A stretch of 64,000 nucleotides of DNA from Armigeres subalbatus (taxonomy: Eukaryota > Arthropoda > Insecta > Diptera > Culicidae). The stretch is taken from assembly GCF_024139115.2 (NCBI RefSeq), contig NC_085139.1:7659533-7723532 (forward strand), read 5' to 3'. The translations under genes and the position numbers were made by a program. Under the pieces are notes generated by a model. The model worked only from the letters and a program-made list of their open reading frames with translations. It had not been told where the DNA came from and ran no database searches. Within the stretch, counting starts at the first letter, position 1; every line of letters starts with the position of its first letter. Positions 10,703 to 22,132 of the stretch are shown piece after piece.

Positions 10703-12295
10703 GGGGGAACGCGCGCAGGACATAAGTTTACCGGCTCCGGATCTCCAGGAAATCCAGGAGGATATTGGCCGACTGAAGAAAAACAAAGGCCCTGGGGTTG
10801 ACCAACTGCCAGGAGAGCTATTTAAATACGGTGGTGAGGCACTGGCTAGAGCGCTGCACTGGGTCATTGTCAAGATTTGGGAGGAGGAAGTTTTGCTGCA
10901 TGAGTGCATGGAAGGTGTCGTGTGTCCCATCTGCAAAAGGGCGATAAGCTGGATTGTATCAACTACCGCGAAATCACATTGCTGAATGCTGCCTACAAGG
11001 TACTCTCCCAAATTTGATGCCATCGACTAGCACCATTTGCAAGGGAGTTCGTGGGGCAGTATCAGGCAGTATTTATGGGCGAACGCTCTACCACGGATCA
11101 GCTGTTCGCCATTCGCCAAGTACTGCAGAAATGCCGCGAATACAACGTTCGTACACATCATCTATTTATCGACTTCAAAGCTGCATATGATACAATCGAT
11201 CGGGACCAGCTATGGCAGCTAATGCACGAACACGGATTTCTGGATAAACTGATACGGTTGATCAAAGCGATGATGGATCGGGTGATGTGCGTAGTTCGAG
11301 TTTCATGAGCATTCTCGAGTCCTTTTGAAACCAGCAGAGGGTTACGGCAAGGTGATGGTCTTTCGTGTCTGCTATTCAACATCGCTTTGGAAAGGGTAAT
11401 ACGAAGAGCAGGGATTAACACGAGTGGTACAATTTTCAATAAGTCCGTCCAGCTATTAAGCTTCGCACACGACATAGATATTATGGCACGTAACTTTGAG
11501 AAGATGGAGGAAGTCTACATCAGACTGAAGAGGAAAGCTAAGCGGATCGGACTAGTCATCAACACGTCGAAGACTAAGTACATGATAGGAAGGGGTTCAA
11601 GAGAAGACAATGTGAGCCACCCACCTCGAGTTTGTATCGGTGGTGACGAAATCGAGGTGGTAGAATAATTTGTGTACTTGGACTCACTGGTGACTGCCGA
11701 AAATGATACCAGCAGAGAAATTCGGAGACGCATAGTGGCTGGAAATCGTACGTACTTTGGACTCTACAAAACGCTGCGATCGAATAAAGTTCGTCGCCGT
11801 ATCAAACTGACCATCTACAAAACGCGTATTAGACCGGTAGTTCTCTACGGAAACGAGACCTGGACGATGCTCGTGGAGGACCAACGCGCACTGGGAGTTT
11901 TTGAAAGGAAAATGTTGCGTACCATCTATGGTGGGATGCAGATGGCGGACGGTACGTGGAGGAGGCGAATGAACCACGAGTTGCATCAGATGTTGGGAGA
12001 ACCATCCATCGTTCACACCGCGAAAATCGGACGACTGCGGTGGGCCGGGCACGTAGCCAGAATGTCGGACAGTAATCCGGTGAAAATGGTTCTCGACAAC
12101 GATCCGACGGGAACAAGAAGGCGAGGTGCACAGCGGGCAAGGTGGATCGATCAGGTGGAGGACGATTTGCGGACCCTCCGCATACTGCGTGGTTGGCGAA
12201 GTGCAGCCATGGACCGAGCTGAATGGAGAAGTCTTTTATGTGCAGCACAGGCCACTCCGGCCTTAGTCTGATAATAAATAAAATAAATAGCAGGC
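10703..12295 (+). pseudogene. RTE-clade (JAM-like) LINE, broken copy B
   Basis: This copy covers the reverse transcriptase from the pre-finger block (LQEIQEDIGRLKKNKGPGVDQLPGELF) through LFIDFKAAYDTIDRDQLW to the C-terminal RLRWAGHVARMSDSN block and an AATAAATAAAATAAAT tail. The endonuclease half is missing. Frame changes near 10.95, 11.03, 11.3 and 11.38 kb and a stop at 11667 inactivate it. The catalytic FADD is changed to FAHD: the codon at 11468-11470 is CAC (His). Overall similarity to the full copy at 45388-48693 is high. Confidence 0.9.
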
Positions 12296-12302
12296 ATATA
12301 TA

Positions 12303-12535
12303 CTGCCCATGATTTCAAAGTTGACGTAACAACCATTGCACTTTCGCTTGTATTTCAAAAAAAAATTAGGGACAAACATCGCAAACTCAAATCTTTTCAA
12401 CCCGCAAGCACTTAGATAAGGCTTGGAACAAGCATCATATTGATGCAGCGATTGAATTATCCTAATAAACGCGTAATGAGTCAAATTCGCTGAAATTTCG
12501 AATGGTTGATACGTCAACTATGAGATCATGGGCAG
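12303..12535. mobile_element. MITE family M1, copy 1 (CTGCCCATGAT ends)
   Basis: Terminal inverted repeats: CTGCCCATGATTTCA on the left; the right end is the reverse complement of CTGCCCATGATCTCA. Subterminal TAGTTGACGTA-type inverted blocks follow. Flanks TATA (12299) and TACA (12536) fit a 4-bp target duplication with one change. A second copy at 26831-27051 shares the whole interior. Length 233 bp, no coding capacity. Confidence 0.85.
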
Positions 12536-12559
12536 TACAGACCTCCATCGTTTGAGTTT

Positions 12560-13667
12560 GCGAGATTCCACGATGAACTCGAAACGCTGTTATCAGCTCA
12601 AAGTTCACATCAAATCTAAATAGCAGGAGATATAAACATTCCAATAAATATGATAAATAATAATGTTGTTCTACGATACAGTAGCCTTTTAGACTCATAT
12701 GATTGTATTTGTTCAAACTCACATGTAACTCGCCCTAGCAGTAATGATGGTTTAGATCACTTTATCATAAGGAAAGAGAACTAGGAGGGTGTTGGAAATG
12801 ATACTATTTTAATATCCGAAGTTAGTGATCATCTGATTATAGTTTCATCAATTCAAACTTGCAATTCAAAAGAGTGTGTGGAACTCACAAAGAGAATCAT
12901 AAGCAAAGCTAAACTAAACGATATTTTTACTACCATTTTAAATAATTTTTCTTGCTATGAAAATGTTGACGAAACAATCAAAACAATAACATCTACTTTA
13001 ATAGAATGGTTGCCGAATGTACTAGAATTAAACGTGGGAAAGTAAAAGTTAAAGTAAAGCATTACCCATGGTTAAATTAGTATGTGTGGCAATGGATCAA
13101 ATTGAAAAATAATTATAGAAAAAAGTTAAAAATAATCCCAGCAATAATCACTTGAGAGAGCCAATAAAACAAACAGTGCTAAAAAGCATGCAAAAATAAG
13201 TATTTTAGGCAACTTTTGGAATCTATAGAAAAATTTGAATGATATCATGGGAAAAAAGAAAACTGTTGAGAAAATTGTTCTAAAACATGAAGGACACATA
13301 ATCTCAAACAATTTTGAAATATGCGAAATATTTAACCAATTCTTTACAAACATAGGTACAAATTTAGCTGCTCCTGTTCCAGCAAATAATTATAACCTCT
13401 TGAGCACCGTATCTTGTTTAGAACAATCAATCTTCTTGCGTCCAGCTGATGTTGCTGAGGTTAATTTAATTATAAAATAGTTAAACGTTAAGTAAAGCTG
13501 TGGTCCCGATAACTTTCCAGCAAATATCATCAAAAATAACGCGAATGTATTCAGTAGGATTTTAACTCAACTTCTTCAATACAGAAACAGGGAAAATACC
13601 CTGATTGCCTTAAAACTGCTGGAGTTATACCTATTTTTAAATCAGAAGATGCTTGTGATACATGTAA
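12560..13667 (+). pseudogene. CR1-like piece 1: endonuclease end, linker, RT start
   Basis: Endonuclease signatures GDINIPIN (about 12631), GLDHFI and SDHLII (about 12830) lead into the linker and then to RT block 0/1. Blocks include NNFEICEIFNQFF (13310) and CGPDNFPANIIKNN (about 13500-13540), which corresponds to the usual SSGPDxFPxxxIKNN block. The sequence breaks at GATACATGTAA, where the hAT-like insert starts. Many stops. Confidence 0.78.
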
Positions 13668-15505
13668 AGAGACGTTCCGATACTTCAAAATATCGATATT
13701 TGATTCGATACGATAATCGAATCATAGTATCGATATCACCGATATATTGGAATGAAAATATCGATATATCGGATAATCATATGATATTATAGAAATGCGA
13801 ATATTTAAAAGATATTTGCTGTTGGTGTTTGTTTTCACTTTTATTACTCCTTCACTCCTAAAAAGTAATTACAAATGACTTTTGTATATTAGTTTATCCC
13901 TGACAGTTTAACCCACTTGCGGCTAGAGGTGGCTCAACAATCATCGACGTCGAAGTTCGTCGTAGTTTTACCCGGTAGCGAAGGCGTTTAAGACATGACG
14001 CTGAATTCCCTTTTTTTCCATCCGTCTGAAATTCTTTGAAAAATTTAATTGAATTTTTAACAAATTTTCTGAAAATCCATTAACAATTCTTCAAATTGCC
14101 TTAAAAAGTTCTCCTTAAAATCTGTTTGCAACATATAAGGGAAAATATTAATTCTTTGATCAAAAACATTCTTTGTTCAGAATTTACAATAGAAAATCCA
14201 TATTGTTATATTCCGATGGATCAAAGAAAATATCTCCTGAACTTGCTGAAATTTCGCATGACTGACAATTGTTTTTATTCACCACGGAAAACTTTTCGGA
14301 AAAATATGGAAGTTTAACGGGTAATTATTATGTTCATTTTCACGGATAATTGTTCTAATTATTTTTAGCAGAAAATCATTTTTTTCAGAATGTATTTTCA
14401 AAATGTCCCCGAAAAATCTTTTCATTTCCGCAGGAATTTCTTTTCATTTTTCACTCGGTTTTCTTCTGATTTTTCGAAAGAAATATCCACATAAAATTCT
14501 TGAAAATGTCTGCACGACATTCTTCTTCATTTCTACAGGAACTAATTCATCCTAATTTCTTACTTATTCTTTTGAAGCTTCGGTCCGTTTCGCAAATTGT
14601 AATCAAAAGTGATATTTCAATAATTTTAACCCTGCTTGTAGAGCAAGATAACTTTTGATAGATATCGAATAAATAATAATAGATTGGTCTTGCTGTGTAG
14701 CACCAGCCTTCATATAACCTTATTATAAATCTCATGAGATTATTTAATTTTCGATTTGTCACTTTTAGGTGTAATTCGATTTTGACATGATTCTGGATCA
14801 TGTCATATATAATTGAAATAGCGCGAGAAATTAAAGTTCAACGTCGTGAGAGATTTTGCATCATTTTTGGTTGTGATGAGTTGACAAAACTGTCAACAAT
14901 GGCAGCACAACCTCAATCTAAATATATCATCCACGCTACCGAGAAAATCATCTTTTTATTAAAATACGGCATTTCAGATCCAACTGATGGTAGCGCCGCA
15001 ATAAAATTTGGTCTTTCTTTTGACATATTGGTCTTTGTATAATGAGAGTAGAAAATAAAAAAGAAATGACTAAATTTATAAAATCGCATAGCCGAACCCA
15101 AGAATGTTTTGGTAAAGTTCAATATTTTTTTATTTTTTCCATACAACTTTAAATTCTCCCCTCAAAACATAAAATTTGATCTCAAAATGTTGATGAGGGC
15201 TAAGGAGTCAGTAGGAGAAAATAATATTTGTAACGGTAAGGGAAGCATATTATTTTATTAGTACTTTCTTTTTTATCTGTTCAATAACGTGAATGTTTAA
15301 ATATTTAACTTTTTCACTCAGTACTTCTTAAATAAAATAAAATAATAATTTTGTTTCAGTCCGTCTTTTCTTATTCGATATATTGATATCGAAAGCAAAA
15401 TTATCGATATGACCGATATATTGAAAGCAAAATATCGATACAAAAATATCGGATATCGAAACAAATAAATCGATATTCCGATATATCGGAAATGTCAGAA
15501 CGTAT
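13668..15505. mobile_element. AT-rich non-autonomous DNA transposon inside the CR1-like element
   Basis: A block of about 1.84 kb separates two adjacent codons of the CR1-like RT. ATGTAA stands on both sides (about 13662 and 15505), giving a 6-bp match within a possible older 8-bp duplication. Both ends are crowded with ATCGATAT/CCGATATATCGG motifs in opposite orientation over 100-150 bp, forming imperfect inverted subterminal repeats. No transposase was recognised in the AT-rich interior. hAT-type is a guess from the TSD size. Confidence 0.65.
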
Positions 15506-15692
15506 GTAACTATCGTCCTATCTCAACTTTATCGGTGTTTAGTAAAGTCTTTGAGAAACTACTTGTCAATAGAATCATGCATTTTCTAAATAGGCATGAT
15601 GTGTTATATAAATACCAATTCGGATTTAGAAAAAGGATGTAGTACTACAACAGCAATTGTTGAGCTTGTAGATTTTCTGTTGCTAAATATTG
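15506..15692 (+). pseudogene. CR1-like piece 2: RT fingers
   Basis: Encodes the block TYRPISTL-type sequence (ACTATCGTCCTATCTCAACT), SKVFEKLLVNRIMHFL, then YQFGFRK and STTTAIVELVDFLL with one frame change near 15.63 kb. The fragment stops after LLNIE, where the next insertion begins. Confidence 0.8.
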
Positions 15693-17368
15693 AAGTGAAG
15701 TCGTCGTCCTCTGGGAATGTGATATCTGGGAGAGTGACCAATCGCCTTTGGTTCTACCTTAACCCTACTTTTATTATCTACTTACATACTATATATATAC
15801 ATGATCAGGTAGCTATCGAGAGGTAAATATTCATAATTATTTACCTATCGATGAGCTGCCTGGTTTTCATTGTCCTGATCTACCTTGACGGGTAGATGCG
15901 TTGAGACAATGTAGTGGTAGATCACCACAATATTGATCAGAAATGTATTGTTGGGGGTCTCTTTCTTCTTCTTCATTGGCATTACATCCCCCTCTGGGAC
16001 ATTGCCGCCTCGCAGCTAAGTGTTCATTTAGCACTTCCACAGTTATCAACTGCGAGGTTGTAACCTGCGCACTACTACTGATTTTGTTTTGTACCGGGGA
16101 AGCAATTTTTGAGCTTCTAGTCTAGTGTACGGAACGAAGGTATGGGTCAATTTTCTTACCATTTTGTAATCCACCTACACTAAACAACACGACAACAGAA
16201 CATATCCACAACTCTTCATAGTCCATGACCTGCCAATATACCCTATTTGGCAAGATCATCGTGCCAGCGCATATGAAACGCTGCGGTGTGATAGAATCTG
16301 AATTCTGGGCTGATCCATATATCTGCAGATCAAACATACATACATGCCACCGGTTAGTCGATTAAACTGTATGCCATGTGGGAGATCATCTCCAATTGCC
16401 AGCTTTCTCTTGTGAAACAGCCATTGCTCTCCTTATCTGATAAAACTAAGAGATAAGAGAATGACCACTGACCACTACAACTAGGACCAACGTTATATCC
16501 CGAACGGAACTTTGATCAGATCAGTTGCTAGTTAAATCTCAAGCAGGCAATACCGTTTTCTGTGCTCTTTGCCTGACTAGCAGTAATCAATTTGTAGTGC
16601 TACCTAACCTATAATACAGTGATCATAGTGATGCGGTAGTGGGTGAGTTGAGATAGGCTGTGCAGGAGGTAAAGAGTGGTGATAATTTCAGTGGATATAG
16701 ATTTAATTAAATTTGAACCTACAGCCTCAAACCCTCAGCTTTCAAATGAATGCATGACGATGCATGTAGCGATGGCAGAGTAGAGCAATAGTGATTACGT
16801 GAGATCGGTAAGCAAGGAAGATAAATATCTAAATAGTTTCCGAAATGTATTCGACTGGAGCGCTGAAGTGATCATTCAATGCTGTTCTCATACAGGCCCG
16901 TCTTTTCTATCCAAAATTCTGCATGGCGGTGACATTCATCGCTCTGGTGGTGTGGTGACGTGGCATCCCATCATGGCCACTGAATTACTGGATCTCAGGT
17001 TGCTGGCTTCCCGCCAGTAGTCATGGACTTTCTGTTCCGGGCCAATTCTAGCAGTCTACGTGGGATACACGCACGACACGGACACCATACAGTAGAATAA
17101 GTACTAAAACTTAGAATGTAAGTACACTTGGGATATAAGTAACACTTTAATAAACATCACCTACAGTTTTGCATGTAAAATTTATACTTTTGCTTTGGAA
17201 CACGATGACTCGATTCGACTTCTTTTTGTTGGTTTCGCTGTACTTATTTCGAACCAGGTTTGTAGGCAGAATTGGTAAGTGGGTCAATGGGACCAGTATC
17301 AGTACACCTTCTTTCCACCTACTTTGTCTTCGTCTCATGCGACTCCCCCTTTCCTCAGGCAGGAGATG
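15693..17368. other. Composite insertion between CR1-like pieces 2 and 3
   Basis: About 1.7 kb with no coding similarity. It contains a 58-bp imperfect hairpin at about 15807-15864 (arms around GGTAAAT/ATTTACC), a minus-strand SINE 3' fragment at 15960-16066, and unique AT-rich sequence. The right side abuts another SINE fragment (17369-17563), then CR1-like coding resumes. Confidence 0.5.
15960..16066 (-). mobile_element. tRNA-derived SINE, 3' fragment
   Basis: Matches the 3' third of the SINE at 10388-10680: the (AAGAAG) tail, AATGCCA, the block complementary to GGGACATTGCCGCCT, CTAAGTGTTCATTTAGCACTT and CAACTGCGAGGTT. The tRNA-like head is absent. Confidence 0.7.
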
Positions 17369-17563
17369 ACAAGGTTTCTAAGCCAAGTTACCATTTCTGC
17401 ATTCGTATATCATGAGGCTTACACGACGATACTTTTATGCCCAAGGAAGTTGAGACAATTTCCAATCCGAAAATTGCCTAGACCGGCACCGAGAATCGAA
17501 CCCAGCCATTCTCAGCATGGTCTTGCTTTGTAGCCGCGCATCTTACCGCACGGCTAAGGAGAG
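17369..17563 (-). mobile_element. tRNA-derived SINE, 5' two thirds
   Basis: Contains the tRNA head (CTCTCCTTAGCCGTGCGG), B box GGGTTCGATTC near 17499, and the body to TTGGCTTAGAAACC. The 3' tail is missing. Its 5' end touches the CR1-like coding block at 17564 with no spacer. Confidence 0.75.
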
Positions 17564-18292
17564 AACTTGGAGGTCTCTTTATTGACCTCAAAAAGGCGTT
17601 TGACACGTTGAACCACAATATTCTTTTGCAGAACCATAATGTGACCAGACGTCATACAGCCTTACAAATATTTTTCCAATTTTTTTTTTTTGGCATATTC
17701 TATGCGAAATGTACTTTTGGAGAATCTATTTTCAAGCCAGTGACGCAATCCAGACAGTCGTCCCGCGTTTCGCAGGACGCATGCTGGCCACATTAGCTAT
17801 GGTATACGTGGCCTAGCTACTGATATCATTCGAAGCTATTTAAACGACATGAAACAGTTTGTAGTTCTGAACGATGCCCGAAGTACCTCAAGGTCTATCG
17901 ATATTGGGGTCCCACAAGGGAGCAGAGCAACATCGGGGCTCTTCTATTCTTGATTTATATCAATGATATTGGAAATCTACGATTAAAAAGAATACCGAAA
18001 TTATTTGACGACATGTGACGACATAGAACTTTTCTACCCAGATGCTGATGCTTCGTCCATCATACAACATATAACAAGTGATATGAATTTGCTTATGAAA
18101 TATTTTGATACCAATCTTCTTTCATTGAATTTGTCTAAAACAAAATACATGTTATTTATTCTCCGAGGAAAAAAAATATCCACACAATGATCCATGCGTA
18201 GGGATTCAGGTGATCGAGAAGGTTCAAACTTCACACTTCAAATATCTAGGTTTGATATTGGACCCTATACTCTCTTGGAACAGCCATCCCGA
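17564..18292 (+). pseudogene. CR1-like piece 3: RT palm
   Basis: Encodes GLFIDLKKAFDTLNHNILLQ, then a frame change, a palm block (IDIGVPQGS near 17.91 kb) and FLIYINDIGNLRLK, followed by LSLNLSKTKYMLF. The catalytic FADD block at about 18008 is destroyed by a short duplication of GACGACAT and a stop. It breaks at 18292, where a MITE-like element is inserted. Confidence 0.82.
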
Positions 18293-18865
18293 GTAGACGA
18301 AAATAGCTCAATAATATCAAATGTTGATAAGATATCAAAATGAGATATGAACATGATTGATATAAGAGATTAAAGATCAGACGATAATATCAATATTTTG
18401 CACTGAAATATCATAAAAAGATCAAGCTATGCTATTTGTAAGAAGTGATCAATATCATGTGCCATTAGTTTGTTCTTATCCATAGCATATCATGATATTT
18501 AAATGATATTTCGGTGCAAAGTTTTGATAGTGTTGCCTGTTCTTTTATCTCTTACTAGTCGACCCGGCAGACGTTGTCCTGCATAGTAGGCGAGAATGTG
18601 CATTCCGAACTGCCCATACAAAGTTCGCATAGGAATCACAATTTTAGCTATTCGCGGTTTGCTCAACCTTACTCGTAATTTTCCCATTAGAAAATATCAT
18701 ACAAACCCGTCCGGAAACTATAACGAAAGTTTCTGCTGAAGAAATGAAAAAAATCCATCCAGCCGTTTTCGAGTTATGCGGATACGAACACAGACCATTT
18801 CATTTTTATTATATAGATAAAAGATATCAATCAAGTCCATATCATGTTTTGTTATTCTGTTCATG
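18293..18865. mobile_element. Inverted-repeat element (CCCGAGTAGA / TCTGCCCGGG ends)
   Basis: The left end CCCGAGTAGACGAAAATAGC and the right end, reverse complement CCCGGGCAGAAGCCATGAAC, are imperfect inverted repeats, followed inside by GATATCA-rich sequence in opposite orientations. It interrupts the CR1-like frame. A second repeat (18545-18825) is nested inside. A partial relative lies at 10189. Confidence 0.6.
18545..18825. repeat. Nested dispersed repeat with CCCGGCAGACGTTGTC end
   Basis: Starts TAGTCGACCCGGCAGACGTT and ends ...CATTTCATTTTTATTATATAGA, with CCAGCCGTTTTCGAGTTATG inside. I recognise this as a widespread arthropod dispersed repeat but cannot assign its class. It sits inside the element at 18293-18865, so it is the younger of the two. 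Confidence 0.55.
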
Positions 18866-19880
18866 GCTTCTGCCCGGGATATAGAGCAAATTCGAAAAAG
18901 AATATCGGCTTTGTGTGGTCTTATGTATGTATCGTGTTAGAAAATTTGTGCCACAACGTGCACTTTTCAGTTATTATTATGGCTGTATTCACTTCCTTTT
19001 ACAATACCTTATAATCGTATGGGGTCATGCTAGCAAGTCCAATATAAGAAAACTACAAGTCCTACAGAAGAGATGCCTGAAATTATAATTCAACTGCCGC
19101 AATTATATCCTACCAGTCAACTCTATACAAACGGTTATCATAGTATCCTTTCACTTCGCGGATTATGCAAGTTACATACTTGTTTATTTGTGTATTTGTG
19201 TATTTGAGATCAAAATTTGCACTACAATATCACGCTTATTACTATGAATCACGGGCATAATACTAGATCCGCAAATAATTTATTATTGATAAGAAAATTA
19301 TTTTGAGCTTTAATATTATCAATTTCCCACCTTATCGGCCGCGACGATTTGAAATCGTCATAAAGCAAATCGTCGCCGAAATCCTCGCCAGCAAATTGGC
19401 CATAAGATCTGTCAGATCAACTGTGAACAAAATTGTTTGATTTCAATAATCACATTATTTCCCGAAATTTAGTACTATTTTTCATGCATATTTTCATAAT
19501 TTGGCTTTGAACTACCACAGATTGAAAATAATGATATTGGCGACGATTTTAAAGGTGCTTAAAAGAGGATCGGCGCGTTTTGTTACCAGCGAAACTGACA
19601 ATATGTTCGAGAGCATCAACTTGTCTGGGTCAAATGCATATCTCTTTCTATGGTACATCTTCATATTATTTACTACCAGAACAGAATATTTGAAAAACAT
19701 AAATAGTCGTCTCTTATTCAAAACCAAATTAAAACTCTATTTCAAATCAAAAATAAATGATTTCCTGTTATAACTTGCCAGTCATAAATGTGAAAAATAT
19801 ACACTCTTTTACTTAATTTTTTTACACTATATCGGCTTATTTTCATTTTTCGCTACTCTAATAGGGATCCCTTAGAGGGA
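18866..19880 (+). pseudogene. CR1-like piece 4: RT C-terminal region and 3' end
   Basis: Encodes IRKRISALCGLM, then SNIRKLQVLQKRCLK in another frame, NLPQLYPT-like sequence, HSILSLRGLCKL and SRLLFKTKLKLYFKSKIND, ending at a stop near 19771 and a short 3' tail. A GC-richer stretch at about 19320-19600, with paired CGACGATTT/AAATCGTCG words, does not fit and may be another insertion. Several stops. Confidence 0.7.
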
Positions 19881-21974
19881 ACTTAATTCCACTAGGTACA
19901 CCCTGATAAACTTATTGCTGTAATTGCTCATCACACATACCTTAGCATTTTAATTGATTTGTTTTTTGTTAGTCTTCTTTGATTGTTTAAAATATTAGAT
20001 GCGTCCGTTTCCAGGAAGCTCTCTGTGCCAGTTTCAGTGGTGGGCCAGTGGTGGGCGATAAAAAAAATCACACACTATAATGAATCATTATATAACAAAA
20101 TAGGTAATGCAAATACATATTTGCATTTCTTGTTAGCTCGAATCGACACCAGAATTCGCGTGAACTATCATGAAGCATTGAGTGAACATATAAGTACGAA
20201 AGAGCAGCTGCGGTTGCACAAAATCAATAGGCTTATATCGCCTTTCCCACTTCGTCCGTTCTAAGTCTGACACTCCTACTGTTCTCGTGCTAATCCACGC
20301 CATCGCCGAAGCAGCCAGCGGCTAGCTGCGCAGGGTGTGCTGCCGACAGGAAACTCTATCCTGCACCAATCTCATTAATCCAAATCCACATCCATTCCAA
20401 TCGTCGTTGGTCGTGATGGAACAAAGAGGAGAATTGGTATGTGGTCTATGTGTTTCGCGTAGGGCGCCAAGCGTGTCGATCCCATTCTGCACCATCCAAC
20501 TGCACAGGTGAGTGGCAGAGGCGACGACCTCCGCAATCGAGTGATCCACGGAGAACTGTTTGTTATACTTATTCAAAAATGTAATTACTTGATCAAGTTT
20601 GTAATAATTGTTCCGAATTTTTGAAAAAAGACTATTCACGTCTTTGTTCAATAGGAAAGCATCTTCGAAAACCAAAACCATTCATGAATGCATGAAAAAA
20701 GGTAGGCGATTCGCCTGTCAATTTCGTTTCACGTATTGCATCGTACGATCGCATGTCAGATCGATCTTTTTCGAATTGTGTGCTGTAAAGCCCGTGTACC
20801 GTGTAAAGCCTATGGCATTTGAATGCTCATTATTGACCAACAAGTGGCTCGTTTCCATCTCATGAGAAGCAACCTTTAAGAACGTGGTTTTACTAGGGTA
20901 GCTTTTGTTGATATTAACAATGTGCCAATCAAATTAGTGACTGCGACTGTGACTGCGAAGTTGCGTTGAATTGATCTGCCACGTAATTCATCATATTTTA
21001 TGGAAAGTCAACACCCAAACAGCCTTGAAGATTATGTTGTTTTTTAGATTTATGATTTTTGTGAAACCTATAATATTCACCTACTCTTGCATGAGCGTTT
21101 AACCGGATCCTTTTGCGAACGCGACCAGGCTATATGTACCTATGTCTAGCCGCATGAGTTTATCGAGAGGGCCGCTGCCTGGTCTTGAAATCGATCTAAA
21201 TTACAATAAATGGGTAATAACTCACCTTCTTCGGATAGCAATTGTCCGTATTTTATCGGACAAGGCAACGCAACACGGACGGAGCAGCGGCATCGCCGTC
21301 CACCATCTGAACGAGCAAGCTGGTCGGCGGATAATAATACTGAGGCGTTGGGATTGGTCAGTGTCAAACATTAGCCGATAATTGTGTAAAGGGCTCAGTG
21401 CGGCAGGCGTTTGAGCAAGTTTGAACTGGATTGTTGCGGTGATCGGAGATATGGTGAAGAAAAGTGCATATAACCGGTCACGATCAGGATTGTAGCATGA
21501 AGATTGAAAGGGAAAATTTGAATAATTCAACAAAGTTTTTAGATCTTTGATTAAATAAATTGAAAACATCTACTTGATGACAACATGTCACGTTCTTATC
21601 TTTCTTCTATAGGCGATACAAATGCGATCTTCAAACTTCAAGACGGAACAGACAATGACTACGGTAATTAAACATGAGACACTAAATAGAAGAAACATTT
21701 GCCGATAGCTCATTTCAAAAGCTGAATATTAGAAAGTGATGTTTGATTGACTCGAACTGCCTTGCCTATGTTATGTCTTAACTAGGATTATAAAAGTATA
21801 ACAATTGTAATCCAATAGCCCCAGCACTTGTAACGCTTGTCGTAGTTAGGTCTGGAGGCCAGAAACCTCACAAATTTGGCAAAAAGATGAACCTTAACAG
21901 TTCAACTTTAACATCGCATCGTCAATAGACTGATTCACTCATGCATGTTTTGAATTTTCTCGAAAGCGCCAGGT
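19881..21974. other. Gene-poor spacer
   Basis: No domain or repeat family recognised. Short open frames at 20322-20681 and 21146-21569 (minus) encode nothing I know. A GTGAGT donor-like site on the minus strand near 21.22 kb follows an 80-codon open stretch, so a small host exon cannot be excluded. Confidence 0.35.
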
Positions 21975-22125
21975 CTCATGTTAGCCTTTCGAGCAAAGGT
22001 GTAGGATTGCCAATCTGAAGATGGCGTTCGATTCTTAGCCCGGCCCTAGGATGTTTTCGGATACAGCAGGCCAAGTTCCAGTTGGAATGTAGAGCCATTG
22101 ACGAAAAAGAAGAATAATAAAATGC
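21975..22125 (+). mobile_element. Second type of tRNA-derived SINE
   Basis: An A-box-like AGCCTTTCGAGCAAAGG and a B-box-like GCGTTCGATTCTTAGCC lie about 55 bases apart, followed by a short body and an AAGAAGAATAATAAAA tail. It differs from the SINE at 10388 in the whole body. Confidence 0.5.
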
Positions 22126-22132
22126 CAGATTT

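Larger units (their letters stand above)
12560..19880 (+). mobile_element. CR1/L2-like non-LTR retrotransposon cut into four pieces
   Basis: Four colinear fragments (about 12560-13667, 15506-15692, 17565-18292, 18866-19880) together encode endonuclease C-terminus, RT blocks and the C-terminal region of a single Jockey-superfamily element. They are separated by three independent insertions of 1.84, 1.87 and 0.57 kb. The RT blocks resume directly after each insert. The element is old: stops and indels are frequent and the catalytic FADD block is damaged near 18.01 kb. CR1 versus L2 placement is a judgement from block style. Confidence 0.8.

Noticed and set aside
20322..21569. Candidate host exons on the minus strand
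   Set aside because: Only one donor-like GTGAGT and no protein similarity; too weak to annotate as a gene.
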